Assembly (NCBI RefSeq): GCF_016862075.1
Contig: NZ_BOMG01000037.1
Span: 1 to 64,000 of the forward strand
From: Actinoplanes couchii
Lineage (GTDB): Bacteria; Actinomycetota; Actinomycetes; Mycobacteriales; Micromonosporaceae
Direction of reading: 5' to 3'
Length of the DNA: 64,000 nucleotides
The first letter of the stretch is position 1. The number at the start of each line of letters is the position of its first letter. The notes under the pieces were generated by a model. The model was not told the origin of the DNA. It saw only the letters and a program-made list of their open reading frames with translations, and did not search any database. This document shows positions 53,006 to 61,086 of the stretch, one piece after another. The position numbers were made by a program, and so were the translations under genes.

Positions 53006-56000
53006 CTACTTGTACTTGAGGTTCGCGTAGATCGCTTCCAGGTCCGACTTCGCCTTGTCCCAGTCGCCGGCCTCGGTGTACCAGGTCAGCACGATGGTCC
53101 GGCCGCCGTCGGTGGTGACCCGCCGCACCACGTGCTGCGTGATGCTGGTGTTGCGGTTGTACTCCACATCGGCGGCCTTCTTGCCGTTGAAGTCGACCGC
53201 GGACGGGCCGGACAGGATCGAGCCGATGCTGCCGTCCTTCTCCAGGTACTCGACCGGGTCGTTCTTGCCCGACACGATGTCGATGCGGAACTGCCGGCCC
53301 TTGCCCCAGCTGTAGGTGGTGCTGCTGCCGCCGCCGGAGCTCCTGGCGTTGTCCGGGACCGGGAAACTCAGGCCGGAGAAGCTCGCGGTCCGCCAGCCGT
53401 CCGGAATCGTCGCGGCCGGCGCCGAACTGGGCGGCGCCGACGACGGCGTGGGCGACGTGCCCGTCGAGGCGGCGCCGTCACTCGGCTGGGCCGGAGCCAC
53501 CGAGCCGACACCACCCTGCGAGACCGGCGGGGTCTCGGTGTCGTCACTGCCGAACGCCTGCGCCACGATGATGCCGATCAACAGCACGAACGTGAGAACG
53601 ATGGCCAGGGCGATCACCGCCTGCCGGCGGGTCAGCGTGGTGCCGAAGATGGTCACCCCACCGCGGCGGGACGCCGGGCGCAACTCCATCGGCGTCCACG
53701 CCGGACGGGACGGCCGGTTGAAACCGCCGGGCACCCCACCGCCGTGCTGCGGCTCCGGGTTGCTGGTCACGATGCGGCGACGCGGGGGCATGTTGACCAC
53801 CGACGTACGGTCGTCGTCCACCGGCGGCCGGGACTGGTCCGCCGGGGGCCTCGCCAACAGCGACGTCTTCTCGTCCGCCGGGGGCCTCGCCAGGAGAGAG
53901 GTCTTCTCCTCCGCGGGGGGTGACAGCAGCGTCGTGCGGTCCTCGGGCGGCGAGGACAGGAAGGTCGTCTTCTCCTCCGCCTTCGGCATCGGCGCCAGCA
54001 GCGTGGTCCGGTCCTCGGCCTGCGGTGCCGGCGTGACCTGCGGGATTTCGGGTCGCGGGTCGGGGTTCGGGGCCTCCGCCTTCGGGGCCTCTGGTTCCGG
54101 GGCGGCGGGCTTCGGCTGCTCGGCCTGCGGGGCTTCGGCGGGCCGCTCGGCCGTTTTCGCCTGCCCGGCGGCCTGGTCGGCCTTCGCGAGGCCGTTGTCA
54201 GCCTTTGCCGGACCGTTGTCAGCCTTTGCCTGCGCGTTGGCAGGCTGCGCGGTGCCGCTTTCGGCCGCACTGCTCGCTGTCGCGCCGGACTCCGTGGTGC
54301 CAGCTTCCGTCGCGCTGTTCTCCGCCGCGCTGATCCCCGGCATGCTGATCCCCGGCACGCTGGTCCCCGCGGCCGCGGTGCCTGCCGTGACAGATCCCGC
54401 AGCGCTGACCTCAGCCGCGTCGGTCGCCGCAGCGCTCGCGTCGGTCGAGCTGCTCGTCGCAGTCGCGCCGCTCGTCCCAGTCGCCGTCGTCGTCCCGCTC
54501 GTCCCAGTCGCCGTCGTCGTCCCGCTCGTCCCGGTCGCCGTCGTCGTCCCGGTGGTCCCGGTCGTTCTGGTGCTGGCTTCCGCAGGATCGATTCCCGTCG
54601 CGCTGCTCTTCGTCGCGCCGGTCGCCGCTTCACCAAGCCCTGCCGCGCCGGATCCAGCCGTCCCGGAACCCACCGTGCCGGATCCCGCCGCGGTGGTTTC
54701 CGCCGTTCCAGATCCCGTCGTGCTGGTTCCCGTCGTGCCGGTTCCCGTCGTGCCGGATTCCGCCGCCGTGGTTCCGGCGGTCCCGGATCCGGCCGTGCCA
54801 GATCCCGCCGTGCCGGCTTCCGCCGCGTTGGCTCCAGGCGCGTTGGCTCCAGGCGCGTTGGCTCCAGGCGCGTTGGCTCCAGGCGCGTTGGCTCCAGGCG
54901 CGTTGACTCCAGGCGCGTTGACTCCAGGCGCGTTGACTCCGGCCGCGGTGGTTCCCGCTGTCGTGCCGGTCACCGTGGCCGCCGCGATGCCCGCCGGGGA
55001 TGCCGACTCGGCCGCCGTCTCGGGCTCGGCCGATTTCGACGCTTCTGTCGCTTCTTCAGCCAAGGTCTCGACCGACGTCGATCCGTCGGCGGGCGCCGAC
55101 GTCACCCCCGCTTCCACCTGCGGTTCCGCCTTGGCGGCGGGCTCAGAAATCTCTGGTGTGTTCTTCGTCTCTACCGGCGCGGCGCTGTCCTCAACGGACT
55201 GTTCAGCATCCGAATTACTACGCGGCGTGACGATCGGGAAACCCGACGTAGCCTGCGCGAGCGAGCGCTCGTGCTCCGGCGCGGCCTGCTTCCGCCGGTT
55301 CGCGGCGACGTCGGCGGCGGTGAAACCGGTCCGCAGCGCGTTGGTCGGTGCGGCGGCCAGACTCTGCGGAACCTCGACCGGTTTGCCGGAGGGCGGCATC
55401 GGCACCGACGGACGACCGGCGGACGGCCGGTCACCCGGTCGGCCCGCGGACGGCTGACCCGACAACCCGGCGGGCGGCCGGCCCATCGGAGTGCCGGTGG
55501 ACGGGCGATCGCCGGGCCGGCCCGCGGACGGCTGGCCCTGCCCGCTGTACTGCTGACCGCCGTACTGCTGACCGCCGTACTCCTGACCCATCTGACCTGC
55601 ATGCGGCTGGCCTACCGGCCCAGCGGGCGGCTGACCCATCGGCCCGCCGGGCGGGCGGCTGACCGTGGAACGGCCGGTGGCCCGGCGGTCCGACGGAGGC
55701 GGCACCTGGCCCGGGGCGGTCCGGGGCGGCTGACCCGGGTGGATGCCGTGGGCATTACCCGTACCAGGGGAAACGGGTTTGATCTCGTCTCTGACCGGGG
55801 GTGTGTCGAGCCGGGTCGCGTCGAGGGGCTTCGCCGGACGGCGATCCGGTGACACCTGGGCCTTGCCCTGCGCGAAGTGCGGCGGGCGGCCGTCGGCGGC
55901 GGGCGGCTGCGCGACGGGCGGGCGCGGGTTCGGCACGACCGGGGCGGAACCCGTCGCGGTCGCCCACCCGGCACCCGGCAGAACCGGCGGTCCACCAGGG

Positions 56001-56899
56001 CCGCTGGGCAGCGACGGGCGCTCCCGGCCGGCACCCGGGCGGCGCATCGTCGGGCTCATCGGGAACGTGATCTTGGAACGGCGACCGGCCGCGCGGGACA
56101 GCAGCCGATCGGCCTCCTCCGCGTTGATCCGGTGCGCCGGATCCTTGCGCAGCAGGCCGTTGAGCACCGGTTTCAGCGGGCCGGCGTTACGGGCGACGGG
56201 CACGTTCTCGGTGGCCAGGGCGGCAAGCGTCGCGATCGCCGAGGGGCGCGCGAACGGGGACTGGCCCTCGACCGCGGCGTACAGCGTGGCGCCCAGCGAC
56301 CACAGGTCGGCACCCGGACCAGCCGTGCCGTCCCGTGCGCGCTCCGGAGCGATGTAGGCGGGTGAACCCAGCACCAGACCCGTCCGGGTCACGTTCGGGT
56401 CACCCGGCACGGTGGCCAGGCCGAAGTCGGTCAGAACCACCCGGCCGTCGGCGCCCATCAGCACGTTGCCCGGCTTGACGTCACGGTGGACGACGCCGTT
56501 GCGGTGGGCCGCACGCAGCGCGTTCAGCACACCCAGGCCGATCTCGGCGGTACGCAGGGCGTTGAACGGGCCGTCCTGCGCCAGAACGTCCTGGAGCGAG
56601 CGCGACGGCACGTACTCCATCACGATCCAGGGGTCGGCATCCGTGCTGAGCACGTCGAAGACGCGCACCACGTTGATGTTGTTGAGCCGGGCGATGGCGC
56701 GCGCCTCACGGAGAGAACGCTCGCGCATCTCCTGCCGCTCGCTGGGGGTCAGCCCCGGCGGCGGCACGAGCTCCTTGATCGCCACTTCTCGGTGCAGGAC
56801 GACATCGGTCGCTCGCCAGACACGACCCATCCCGCCCTGACCGAGCGGCGCAACGAGCCGGTACCGATCAGCGACCACGGGAGGGGGAGAAGAAGACAT
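53006..56899 (-). CDS. Receptor-type Ser/Thr protein kinase with giant low-complexity linker
   Basis: 1297 residues. The PknB-like kinase domain (about 11-268) has the glycine loop GQGGMG, Lys42, HRDVKPGN (Asp140), DFG (158-160) and Thr171/Thr173 in the activation loop before APE. A linker of about 800 residues rich in Ala, Gly, Thr, Pro and Ser follows, with several tandem repeats. Then come six ED/EE-[RK]-T-[TS]-L-L motifs (962-1035), one transmembrane helix (about 1093-1116) and an extracytoplasmic domain of about 180 residues. ATG 56899 is used; GTG 56902 is possible. It is divergent from accE and separated from pccB. Confidence 0.92.
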   Translation of the reverse strand: MSSSPPPVVADRYRLVAPLGQGGMGRVWRATDVVLHREVAIKELVPPPGLTPSERQEMRERSLREARAIARLNNINVVRVFDVLSTDADPWIVMEYVPSRSLQDVLAQDGPFNALRTAEIGLGVLNALRAAHRNGVVHRDVKPGNVLMGADGRVVLTDFGLATVPGDPNVTRTGLVLGSPAYIAPERARDGTAGPGADLWSLGATLYAAVEGQSPFARPSAIATLAALATENVPVARNAGPLKPVLNGLLRKDPAHRINAEEADRLLSRAAGRRSKITFPMSPTMRRPGAGRERPSLPSGPGGPPVLPGAGWATATGSAPVVPNPRPPVAQPPAADGRPPHFAQGKAQVSPDRRPAKPLDATRLDTPPVRDEIKPVSPGTGNAHGIHPGQPPRTAPGQVPPPSDRRATGRSTVSRPPGGPMGQPPAGPVGQPHAGQMGQEYGGQQYGGQQYSGQGQPSAGRPGDRPSTGTPMGRPPAGLSGQPSAGRPGDRPSAGRPSVPMPPSGKPVEVPQSLAAAPTNALRTGFTAADVAANRRKQAAPEHERSLAQATSGFPIVTPRSNSDAEQSVEDSAAPVETKNTPEISEPAAKAEPQVEAGVTSAPADGSTSVETLAEEATEASKSAEPETAAESASPAGIAAATVTGTTAGTTAAGVNAPGVNAPGVNAPGANAPGANAPGANAPGANAPGANAAEAGTAGSGTAGSGTAGTTAAESGTTGTGTTGTSTTGSGTAETTAAGSGTVGSGTAGSGAAGLGEAATGATKSSATGIDPAEASTRTTGTTGTTTATGTSGTTTATGTSGTTTATGTSGATATSSSTDASAAATDAAEVSAAGSVTAGTAAAGTSVPGISMPGISAAENSATEAGTTESGATASSAAESGTAQPANAQAKADNGPAKADNGLAKADQAAGQAKTAERPAEAPQAEQPKPAAPEPEAPKAEAPNPDPRPEIPQVTPAPQAEDRTTLLAPMPKAEEKTTFLSSPPEDRTTLLSPPAEEKTSLLARPPADEKTSLLARPPADQSRPPVDDDRTSVVNMPPRRRIVTSNPEPQHGGGVPGGFNRPSRPAWTPMELRPASRRGGVTIFGTTLTRRQAVIALAIVLTFVLLIGIIVAQAFGSDDTETPPVSQGGVGSVAPAQPSDGAASTGTSPTPSSAPPSSAPAATIPDGWRTASFSGLSFPVPDNARSSGGGSSTTYSWGKGRQFRIDIVSGKNDPVEYLEKDGSIGSILSGPSAVDFNGKKAADVEYNRNTSITQHVVRRVTTDGGRTIVLTWYTEAGDWDKAKSDLEAIYANLKYK
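54468..54548 (-). repeat. Three 27-bp tandem repeats in the kinase linker
   Basis: Three near-identical 27-bp units (54468-54494, 54495-54521, 54522-54548) encode the nine-residue unit TTTATGTSG. Partial units flank them. Confidence 0.88.
54825..54944 (-). repeat. Eight 15-bp tandem repeats in the kinase linker
   Basis: Eight 15-bp units of GCGTTGGCTCCAGGC (the last three with GACTCC; the final one ends GGCC) encode repeats of GANAP/GVNAP. Five consecutive units are identical. It is a likely length-variable site. Confidence 0.92.
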
Positions 56900-56988
56900 C
56901 ACGCAGAAAATACCTGGTTCTGTCGAGCGGCCGCGAATTGATCAGCCGAGTGTGGGACACGTGTCACCGGAACTCCGGCTGTGCGTCG

Positions 56989-56994
56989 TACGCT
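56989..56994 (+). promoter_or_regulatory. -10 box TACGCT, predicted leaderless start of accE
   Basis: TACGCT ends 6 nt before ATG 57001. Confidence 0.55.
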
Positions 56995-57000
56995 CGGTTG

Positions 57001-57198
57001 ATGAATGAGGAACCGCTGGTCAGCGTCGTACGCGGAAGCCTAGACGATCATGAACTGGCCGCACTGGCCGCCATCCTGGCATCTCGATCCACTTCGGTCA
57101 ATCACCCCACACCGTCGCAACCCGTCTCAGACTGGATGCGCACAGGACGCCCCGGTACCGTCGCGCGCAACTGGCGGACCTCGGCACTTCCCCGCTGA
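57001..57198 (+). CDS. accE: Acyl-CoA carboxylase epsilon subunit
   Basis: A 65-residue protein. The N-terminal PLVSVVRGSLDDHELAALAA is the AccE signature, followed by a variable Ser/Pro-rich part and SDWMRTGRP near the end. In actinobacteria the epsilon subunit stabilises the alpha-beta carboxylase complex and is normally encoded directly after accD/pccB. Here it stands alone with its own promoter, about 5 kb from pccB. Confidence 0.85.
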   Translation: MNEEPLVSVVRGSLDDHELAALAAILASRSTSVNHPTPSQPVSDWMRTGRPGTVARNWRTSALPR

Positions 57199-57239
57199 GG
57201 GTTGTCCGCAAGGGCCCGCTGAGGGTTATCCACAGGGGG
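57191..57239 (+). repeat. Tandem 24-bp repeat carrying DnaA-box-like sequences
   Basis: CCCGCTGAGGGTTRTCCRCA is present twice (57191-57210 and 57215-57234), giving TTGTCCGCA at 57202-57210 and a perfect TTATCCACA at 57226-57234. It starts at the accE stop and lies upstream of the first secretion cassette. Confidence 0.6.
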
Positions 57240-57262
57240 CAGAGGCGCCCGTCGAGATTCGC

Positions 57263-57268
57263 TAACCT
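57263..57268 (+). promoter_or_regulatory. -10 box TAACCT of the first secretion cassette
   Basis: TAACCT within ATTCGCTAACCTG, identical to the pccB promoter region. It leaves about 25 nt of leader with GGAGG before GTG 57301. Confidence 0.5.
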
Positions 57269-57300
57269 GCATTCGTTGGCGGTCGATGGAGGTGGCGCTG

Positions 57301-57729
57301 GTGCCGGTGGACAACGAGCCATACAAGAGCTCGGTCGACAATTACGATCTCAGTAGCATCAACGGGATCGAAGCGGACATCGCGGCCATGGAGGAGTTCG
57401 CAGCCGGCCTGAAGGCCGACCTGGTCGACAACTACATGCCCCACGCCGACGCGGCGGTCGAGTCGATGTTCGCCACGATCCCCTCCGGCGGCGGGTTCTA
57501 CAACTTCCAGATGTTCCTGTACGCGCATCAGCAGGCCCAGGACTCCACCCAGCAGAACGTGGACAGCTACGTCGAGGGCACGTACCAGTTCGCCACGTCG
57601 GCCGAGACGATCAGCGCTCAGTACCGCGGTTCGGACGCCTTCTCCAAGGCCAAACTCTCCGACGTCGAGGCGGCCTTCAAGACCACCAACGCCACCCACA
57701 ACGACGACCATCACGCCGGGGAGGTCTGA
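57301..57729 (+). CDS. Small helical protein with YxxxD motif, cassette 1 (putative T7SS substrate)
   Basis: A 142-residue, mostly helical acidic protein with no signal peptide. It has the YxxxD pattern (YRGSD, 108-112), the general type VII secretion signal, near the end of a helical hairpin. No WXG is present. It is paralogous to 61087-61611 (NDIxx-like SIEADI, EEFAA, FATSAETIS, SDAFSKAKLSDVE). GGAGG at 57288-57292 favours GTG 57301; ATG 57286 is in frame. It overlaps the next gene as TGATG. Export as a heterodimer with that product is inferred from the PE/PPE and WXG100 pairing rule. Confidence 0.72.
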   Translation: MPVDNEPYKSSVDNYDLSSINGIEADIAAMEEFAAGLKADLVDNYMPHADAAVESMFATIPSGGGFYNFQMFLYAHQQAQDSTQQNVDSYVEGTYQFATSAETISAQYRGSDAFSKAKLSDVEAAFKTTNATHNDDHHAGEV

Positions 57730-59051
57730 TGGCCCTGTACGAGGCCGGCGGAGCGGGCGGCGACATCAACTGGTCGACGGCAGAGCTCCCCTACATGTGG
57801 GATGCGATCAGCGGGCACGAAAGCTCTCCGTACCAGCCGGCGGTGGACGGCTGGCGCAGGTCCTACGAGCTGGCCCTGATGCACCGGACCCAGATCGAGA
57901 ACTACAAGGACAAGCTGATCCAGGCGTGGCCGCCGGAGCGCAACAAGGCTTCCCAGGCGTACGTGGACCGCTTAGACCAGTTGATAGCGAGCCTCACCGA
58001 GACGTACGAGGCCGCGGTGGCCAACCACTCGACCTTCTCCGCAGTGCTGAGCGCAGTGGCGTCGGCAAAGAGCAACATGCAGCCACTGCAGGAGCAGTAC
58101 GAGAAGAACAAGTTGATGCTGGCCCAGTACGACGCCGCCGCAAAGGACCGCCCAGAGGGTTTCGTAGCCCCCCAAAACCCACTCCCAGACGGCCGCCAGG
58201 AAAACCTACGCCAGCAGGCAGCCACAATAATGACGTCCCTAAGCGCCGAACTGGCAGCCGCCCAAACGTCCCTGGTCCACCCGAAGCCGTACTCGCCGCT
58301 GCAACTACGCGACGATCAAGCCGACTCTGGAATTTCGGGTGGCGCCGGATTTGCTATCCCGACACCGACAAAATCCATCTCATCTGGCCGGGCGACAGGC
58401 CGAACACGTCCCTCGCGATCCGTGATAGCGCATCCCGATAAACAGAAAAAAATTTCCACTCCTAACCGGAATAAAACTGATCAGTCAACGATCCCTCGCA
58501 ATCCCTCGAACGGCCCGGTTCTAGGTGGCACAAGGCCAAATTCGACCTCTCCGAATCCCGGCCTTCCCTCCACCTCCACCACCCCCTCTGGGATAAATCC
58601 CCCGAACACAAGCACACCGGGGCCCTACGGGCTCACGCCGTCTAGTGGATCTTCAACATCGACGCATTTGCCCCGTAACCCAGCAGCGAACGGTGTCCCA
58701 CCGGGCGGCCTCTCACCCACTACAGGTTCTCCGGGCGCCCGTGGGGCCAGCGGTCAGCATGGAAACATCATCGGCGCTAACCCTGGCTTAGGTGGTCCTG
58801 GCTCGGGCCGGGGCAGCCGGTCTGGCACCCTGGGCCGAGCCGCGCAGAAGGCTAATCCAATCGGGGGCATGATCGGCCAAGACGGGGGCGCCCACCCAAG
58901 CCAACGCCGATCCGCTCGAGAAAGTGAAGAATCTCGGCGGCGCTGGGATCCGAACAACCCTTGGGAAACCGAAAATGGAGTGGATCCCGTCTTGCTTCCG
59001 GCACAGGAGCACAAAATTGACCCTGGCCCCTCCATCGGCGGCAACAGGTGA
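57729..59051 (+). CDS. WPP/PPE-like protein with Pro/Gly-rich tail, cassette 1
   Basis: 440 residues. The helical N-terminal domain (about 1-190) has the pattern WRRSYELAL, QAWPPERNKASQAYVDRLDQL and ASLTETYEAAVANH, resembling WXG100/PPE helices, with WPP at 67-69. A long disordered Gly/Pro/Ser/Thr tail follows, then the fixed motif RRWDPNNPWETENGVDPVL and LLPAQEHKIDPGPSIGG. Codon choice changes abruptly near 58130: the first part is GC3-rich and the rest uses many A/T-ending codons. Its stop overlaps the mycosin start (GTGA). Function unknown; probably exported. Confidence 0.75.
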   Translation: MALYEAGGAGGDINWSTAELPYMWDAISGHESSPYQPAVDGWRRSYELALMHRTQIENYKDKLIQAWPPERNKASQAYVDRLDQLIASLTETYEAAVANHSTFSAVLSAVASAKSNMQPLQEQYEKNKLMLAQYDAAAKDRPEGFVAPQNPLPDGRQENLRQQAATIMTSLSAELAAAQTSLVHPKPYSPLQLRDDQADSGISGGAGFAIPTPTKSISSGRATGRTRPSRSVIAHPDKQKKISTPNRNKTDQSTIPRNPSNGPVLGGTRPNSTSPNPGLPSTSTTPSGINPPNTSTPGPYGLTPSSGSSTSTHLPRNPAANGVPPGGLSPTTGSPGARGASGQHGNIIGANPGLGGPGSGRGSRSGTLGRAAQKANPIGGMIGQDGGAHPSQRRSARESEESRRRWDPNNPWETENGVDPVLLPAQEHKIDPGPSIGGNR

Positions 59052-60202
59052 AACCAAATAGCGCGACGGCAGCAATAGTTGGCACGGCTGCAGCCATTGT
59101 CGCTGCGCTCACACCAGCCCATCCAGCACAGGCAGATGAAGTCAGGGACGCTCAGTGGTTTGTGTCCTACCTCAACCTTGAGGAGGCGCATAAAATAAGC
59201 CGGGGTGATGGCGTTTCTGTCGCTGTAGTCGATTCCGGAGTCTTCCCCCATAAAGATCTCTCCAAAAATCTAAAAAAGGGGACAGATATCGGCCCTGACG
59301 GCGACGGCACAGGGAACGTTGACACGCTCGGCCACGGAACTCGGATGGCAGGCCTTATAGCCGGTCACGGTCACGGCTCAGGGGACGGTGCAATGGGAGT
59401 CGCCCCAGACGCAGGAATAATTCCCGTAAAAGCATTAGGAAAAAAGGGTGGCAGCCCAAACTTTCCAGAAAGTATTGAATGGGCTGCGCAAGCCGGGGCA
59501 GACGTCATAAATGTTTCAGCTAACGCAGGGCGCTCTCGAACCCTTGATACAGCCATAACAGCAGCCATCAATGCGGATGCCGTGATCGTTGCAGCAGCCG
59601 GAAATACCTCAGATGACCCAAGAATCGCCTTCCCCGCAGCATTACCTGATGTCCTAGCCGTGGGAGCGGTTGATCGGGACGGGAAGGTCTCAAAAATATC
59701 GGTCCATGATCCCAAGGTTGGTATATGCGCGCCCGGCGCCGACCTAGTCACTACCGCCCCAGGTAATGAATACGCTAAATCCAGCGGTACTTCTGGAGCG
59801 ACGGCGATTGTTTCGGGGGCTGCGGCTCTGGTTCGGGCTAAGTTTCCAGAGCTCTCGGCTGCTGAGGTTATTCATCGACTTACCGCTACCGCCGATGACA
59901 ACGGGCCTCCCGGGAAAGACGATGAGTGTGGCTACGGAGTGCTCAACATCGTCAAAGCTCTGACTGTTGATGTTCCGCCGCTGGCCGGTGAAAAATCAGC
60001 ATCGGCTCAACCCGCGGATACCTCTGCGCCGACCGGTGGCTCCTCTGCTTCCGCTTGGTCTGGTGGGAGTTCTACCGGGACTTCGCCTAAGACTGAGTCT
60101 GACTTCAGGGTTCCTACTGTACTTGGAGTCGGGGGTGCGGTGGCGGCCTTGGTAGGGCTGGTGGCGTTCGCGACTAAGCGGAGACGTCGACCTTCCTCCT
60201 GA
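59048..60202 (+). CDS. Mycosin-like S8 serine protease, cassette 1
   Basis: 384 residues: a signal peptide (about 1-29, AHPAQADEV), a subtilisin-fold domain with Asp62 (VVDSG), His96 (GHGTRMAG), oxyanion Asn186 (AAAGN) and Ser249 (SGTSGATA), a Ser/Thr-rich linker, and a C-terminal transmembrane helix followed by KRRRR. This is the architecture of MycP proteases of type VII secretion systems, which sit on the outer face of the membrane. The whole gene is visibly poorer in G/C at third positions than its paralogue at 63124, suggesting transfer or gene conversion. Confidence 0.9.
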   Translation: MKPNSATAAIVGTAAAIVAALTPAHPAQADEVRDAQWFVSYLNLEEAHKISRGDGVSVAVVDSGVFPHKDLSKNLKKGTDIGPDGDGTGNVDTLGHGTRMAGLIAGHGHGSGDGAMGVAPDAGIIPVKALGKKGGSPNFPESIEWAAQAGADVINVSANAGRSRTLDTAITAAINADAVIVAAAGNTSDDPRIAFPAALPDVLAVGAVDRDGKVSKISVHDPKVGICAPGADLVTTAPGNEYAKSSGTSGATAIVSGAAALVRAKFPELSAAEVIHRLTATADDNGPPGKDDECGYGVLNIVKALTVDVPPLAGEKSASAQPADTSAPTGGSSASAWSGGSSTGTSPKTESDFRVPTVLGVGGAVAALVGLVAFATKRRRRPSS

Positions 60203-60679
60203 TCGACGAGGCTCTCGGCCGCTTGGCGGAGACTTATCGAGTTCTCGCCGTATGGGGTGGCATGCGTATCGCCGGGATGCTGTGAGAGATTCGACGGAGC
60301 GTTCCGGGAGTGCGGTTCACCAGCTAGTCCCGCCAGATGCTTGCTCGGTTATTCCCTGGGGACCGTGCTCCGGTGATTCCTGAGGACTCACCGTGGTTCC
60401 GGATAGCCGCGGACCGTGACTACGACGACTTAGTAGCGTCGGTACCGACAATCGAGCAGCAACGATCACCCGACGGCCTATGTTCGCGTGTTCACGCAGG
60501 GACGATTGGCGCTGATCCAAATCTGGAATAGCGATGGCAACTCGGCTACCTGGAGATCACCGGGACGCACTAGATTGCCAAGGTCGTCGAGATGAAGATG
60601 GCCGTAGTCGGCCACGGGACGTTTCCTGAACCCATCTAGCGCTCTTGGTCTCAAGATCTGTCCATAGAGAGTTCTCCGT
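60203..60679. other. Intergenic region with no intact gene
   Basis: These 477 bp are less GC-rich and contain short interrupted frames only. One frame (60337-60531) begins MLARLFPGDRAPVIPEDSPW and stops after 64 codons. A shift into another frame continues as FTQGRLALIQIWNSDGNSAT, which looks like a decayed coding sequence of unknown origin. Confidence 0.5.
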
Positions 60680-60966
60680 CTTATCGCCACGGCTGACGAC
60701 AACGATCCGGTCGGCGCGGACGATCAGTGCGGTCACGGCGCTGCGTCGGTGGCGCTGACCGGGTCGTTAAAGCAGGGCGGCGGCGGTGGTGCAGGCCGGA
60801 ACGACGGGTCGGCGGGGGTGGTGGCTCTCGCGCCGACATGAATCAGACCAGCACGGCAGCAGATGGGTGTGCGGAAAGTGGCGTGGCTACGGCTCTGGCG
60901 TTCGTGACCAATCGGGAACATCGGGCGTCCGGGCCGTTGAGCGGACAATCAGCTGCACCGGGATGA
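60680..60966 (+). pseudogene. Decayed C-terminal remnant of a third mycosin
   Basis: From 60680 one frame reads LIATADDNDPVGADDQCGHG, matching the mycosin stretch TATADDNGPPGKDDECGYG near the end of the protease domain in the gene at 59048. A Gly-rich stretch follows and stops at 60841. In another frame GVATALAFVTNREHRAS resembles the C-terminal transmembrane/basic end. The remaining mycosin domain is absent. Confidence 0.7.
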
Positions 60967-61037
60967 GCGGACAGCGAGGGCCGCAGGGCTGCGGGTGAGC
61001 GGATTTCCAGGCGTTCAGGTGCGGTGGCGCAGCAGGT

Positions 61038-61043
61038 TACCCT
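61038..61043 (+). promoter_or_regulatory. Candidate -10 box TACCCT of the second secretion cassette
   Basis: TACCCT lies 43 bp before GTG 61087 with a G-rich ribosome site (GAGGGGG) between. The placement mirrors the TAACCT box of cassette 1. Confidence 0.4.
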
Positions 61044-61086
61044 CTCAGGTGCTGTTCGGTAAGGGATCGATGGGGAGGGGGCTCCA

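Noticed and set aside
52734..53030. 98-codon plus-strand frame overlapping the 71-aa gene
   Set aside because: The minus-strand frame has a good ribosome site and two clean transmembrane helices, and the plus frame has neither.
54825..54944. CRISPR array
   Set aside because: Units are 15 bp with no spacers and lie inside a coding frame, so this is a coding tandem repeat.
53316..55457. 713-codon plus-strand frame opposite the kinase linker
   Set aside because: Ala/Val/Pro-rich translation mirrors the repetitive linker. The kinase frame continues through it into a conserved C-terminal domain.
57202..57234. Chromosomal replication origin
   Set aside because: Two boxes only and no dnaA, dnaN or rpmH nearby. 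oriC would need a dense box cluster.
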